64,000 nucleotides of DNA from Tsukamurella paurometabola DSM 20162 (lineage in GTDB: Bacteria > Actinomycetota > Actinomycetes > Mycobacteriales > Mycobacteriaceae). Below the pieces are notes generated by a model. The model was not told where the DNA came from and did not search any database. It worked only from the letters and a program-made list of their open reading frames with translations. Every line of letters starts with the position of its first letter. Positions within the stretch are counted from its first letter, which is position 1. Location: assembly GCF_000092225.1 (NCBI RefSeq), contig NC_014158.1, forward strand, positions 2,666,001-2,730,000, written 5' to 3'. The position numbers and the translations under genes were made by a program. Shown piece by piece: positions 62,679-64,000 of this stretch.

Positions 62679-63601
62679 GCGTCCCGCAGGACGTCCAGCG
62701 CGTGCTGCAGATCGTCGGGATAGGGCGAGGTGAACTCGACGTACTCCCCCTTCGTGGGGTGCGTGAAGCCGAGCGTGCGAGCGTGCAGCCACTGCCGCTC
62801 CAGGCCCAGCTTCTTCGCCAGCACCGGGTCCGAGCCGTAAGTCTGATCACCGCAGCACGGGTGGTGCAGGGCCGCGAAGTGCACGCGGATCTGGTGGGTG
62901 CGTCCCGTCTCCAGGTGCACGTCCAGCAGGGTCGCGGCCTGGAATGCCTCGATCGTGTCGTAGTGCGTGATCGACGGCTTACCGTCCTTGGTGACCGCGA
63001 ACTTCCAGTCGGAGCTGCGGTGCCGGCCGATCGGCGCGTCGATGGTGCCCGACATCGGATCCGGGTGTCCCTGCACCAGAGCGTGATAGCGCTTATCGAC
63101 GGTGCGCTGCTTGAACGCCCGCTTGAGCACCGTGTATGCGCGCTCGGAGACGGCGACCGCCATCACACCGGAGGTACCCACGTCGAGGCGGTGCACAATG
63201 CCCTGTCGCTCCGGGGCACCGGAGGTGGAGATCCGGAAACCGGCGGCGGCGAGGCCGCCGATCACCGTCGGGCCGGTCCAGCCGACGGAGGCGTGCGCGG
63301 CGACCCCGACGGGCTTGTCCACGACCACGATGTCATCGTCGGAGTAGAGGATGTTCATCCCCGGCACCGGCTCGGCGACGATCTCCAAGGGCCGCGCCGG
63401 CTCGGGCAGCGTCACATCGAGCAGGGCACCGGCGCGCAGCTTGTCGGACTTGCCGACCGGCGCACCGTCGAGCGTGACCGAGCCCTCGGCAGCGAGTTCG
63501 GAGACCACGGTGCGGGACAGGCCCAGGAGGCGGGCGACGCCCGCGTCGACCCGCAGGCCGTCGAGCCCGTCGGGGACCGGCATGGTGCGCGACTCACGCA
63601 T
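62675..63601 (-). CDS. rluD: 23S rRNA pseudouridine synthase, RluD type
   Basis: 308 residues with an N-terminal S4 domain and the catalytic Asp in [20 protein letters not shown] (HRLDxxTSG). Also [22 protein letters not shown] 63601 overlaps the lspA stop by eight bases. Conserved neighbour of lspA in mycobacteria. A position-specific target (1911/1915/1917) is by family. Confidence 0.94.
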   Translation of the reverse strand: MRESRTMPVPDGLDGLRVDAGVARLLGLSRTVVSELAAEGSVTLDGAPVGKSDKLRAGALLDVTLPEPARPLEIVAEPVPGMNILYSDDDIVVVDKPVGVAAHASVGWTGPTVIGGLAAAGFRISTSGAPERQGIVHRLDVGTSGVMAVAVSERAYTVLKRAFKQRTVDKRYHALVQGHPDPMSGTIDAPIGRHRSSDWKFAVTKDGKPSITHYDTIEAFQAATLLDVHLETGRTHQIRVHFAALHHPCCGDQTYGSDPVLAKKLGLERQWLHARTLGFTHPTKGEYVEFTSPYPDDLQHALDVLRDA

Positions 63602-64000
63602 CGGCGGCCTCCTCACTGGTGACCTTCTTCTGCCCGAAGCCCTCGTACGGGTCCTTACCGAACAGGGTGAGCCCGACCAGGAGCACCGCGCCGGTGGTGA
63701 TCGCGCAGTCGGCCGTATTGAACACCGGGAACCAGTCGCCCACCGAGAAGAAGTCGATCACATGGCCCCGGAACACACCCGGTGCCCGGAAAATCCGGTC
63801 GGTGAGATTACCGAGCGCACCGCCGAGCACCAGCCCCAGGCCGACAGCCCACGGAATGGACGTGAGCTTGGACCCCATCCGCACGATCCACACCACCACG
63901 CACACCGCGACGAGTGTGAGCACCCAGGTGTAGCCGGTGGCCATCGAGAACGCGGCGCCGGGATTCTTGATGAAGATCAGGCTGAACGGGCCGAACACCT
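63594..64000 (-). CDS. lspA: Lipoprotein signal peptidase (5' end outside window)
   Basis: Cleaves signal peptides of prolipoproteins. The visible part (at least 134 residues) has two catalytic-Asp segments, [12 protein letters not shown] and [11 protein letters not shown], and the earlier [12 protein letters not shown]-terminal tail [13 protein letters not shown]. The start lies beyond base 64000. Confidence 0.95.
   Translation of the reverse strand, partial: VFGPFSLIFIKNPGAAFSMATGYTWVLTLVAVCVVVWIVRMGSKLTSIPWAVGLGLVLGGALGNLTDRIFRAPGVFRGHVIDFFSVGDWFPVFNTADCAITTGAVLLVGLTLFGKDPYEGFGQKKVTSEEAADA

Overview
The window is high-GC DNA with dense, mostly minus-strand genes, frequent GTG starts and 4-base stop/start overlaps. 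It carries mihF, an F420-type reductase and the gene order priA-metK-coaBC-rpoZ-gmk-mihF-pyrF-carBA-pyrC-pyrB-pyrR. Together these point to a mycolic-acid actinomycete (order Mycobacteriales). Tsukamurella, Gordonia or Rhodococcus are the likeliest genera, with Tsukamurella preferred; this is inference from gene order and not proof.

Layout. 1-4.7 kb holds a neutral ceramidase (cut by the window edge), a SnoaL-like protein, a TetR regulator and an NhaA antiporter with an extra C-terminal domain. 4.8-19.6 kb is a housekeeping block read right to left: the pyr operon (pyrR, pyrB, pyrC, a small membrane protein, carA, carB, pyrF), then mihF, gmk, rpoZ, coaBC, metK and priA. The pyrR leader carries two tandem PyrR-binding loops next to the ribosome binding site. 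19.6-22.6 kb has a GMC oxidoreductase and a bile-acid-type sodium symporter. 22.6-24.8 kb is nusB-efp-pepQ. 24.8-31.2 kb is accessory: YceI, YCII, a large LuxR regulator, a deazaflavin-type reductase with its divergent TetR, and a lipoprotein lipase.

31.2-47.3 kb is an exopolysaccharide (or acylated surface glycan) locus on the minus strand. In order of transcription it has a priming glycosylphosphotransferase, gmd and fcl (GDP-L-fucose), a GT4 transferase, an HxxxD-type acyltransferase, a second GT4, a Wzz-like protein, a left-handed beta-helix acyltransferase broken by an IS3-family element, a polymerase/ligase, a second Wzz-like protein, a WcaF-like acetyltransferase, a GT2 transferase, a flippase, an SGNH lipoprotein and a secreted GH39/PslG-like hydrolase. 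A 590-bp, A+T-richer leader with operator-like palindromes lies upstream. The locus sits between pepQ and aroB, genes that are near neighbours in mycobacteria.

47.8-50.8 kb is aroC-aroK-aroB. 50.9-64 kb holds a small membrane protein, dnaE1, a Ser/Thr kinase, a TetR-controlled heterodimeric ABC exporter, an epimerase, a membrane protein of unknown function, an RluD-type pseudouridine synthase and lspA (cut by the window edge). One exporter subunit and the epimerase each need one missing base to read through; the two sites are 1.2 kb apart, so assembly error is as likely as true decay.

Most novel content: the fucose-containing, probably acylated glycan locus with its datable IS3 disruption, and the duplicated PyrR loops.
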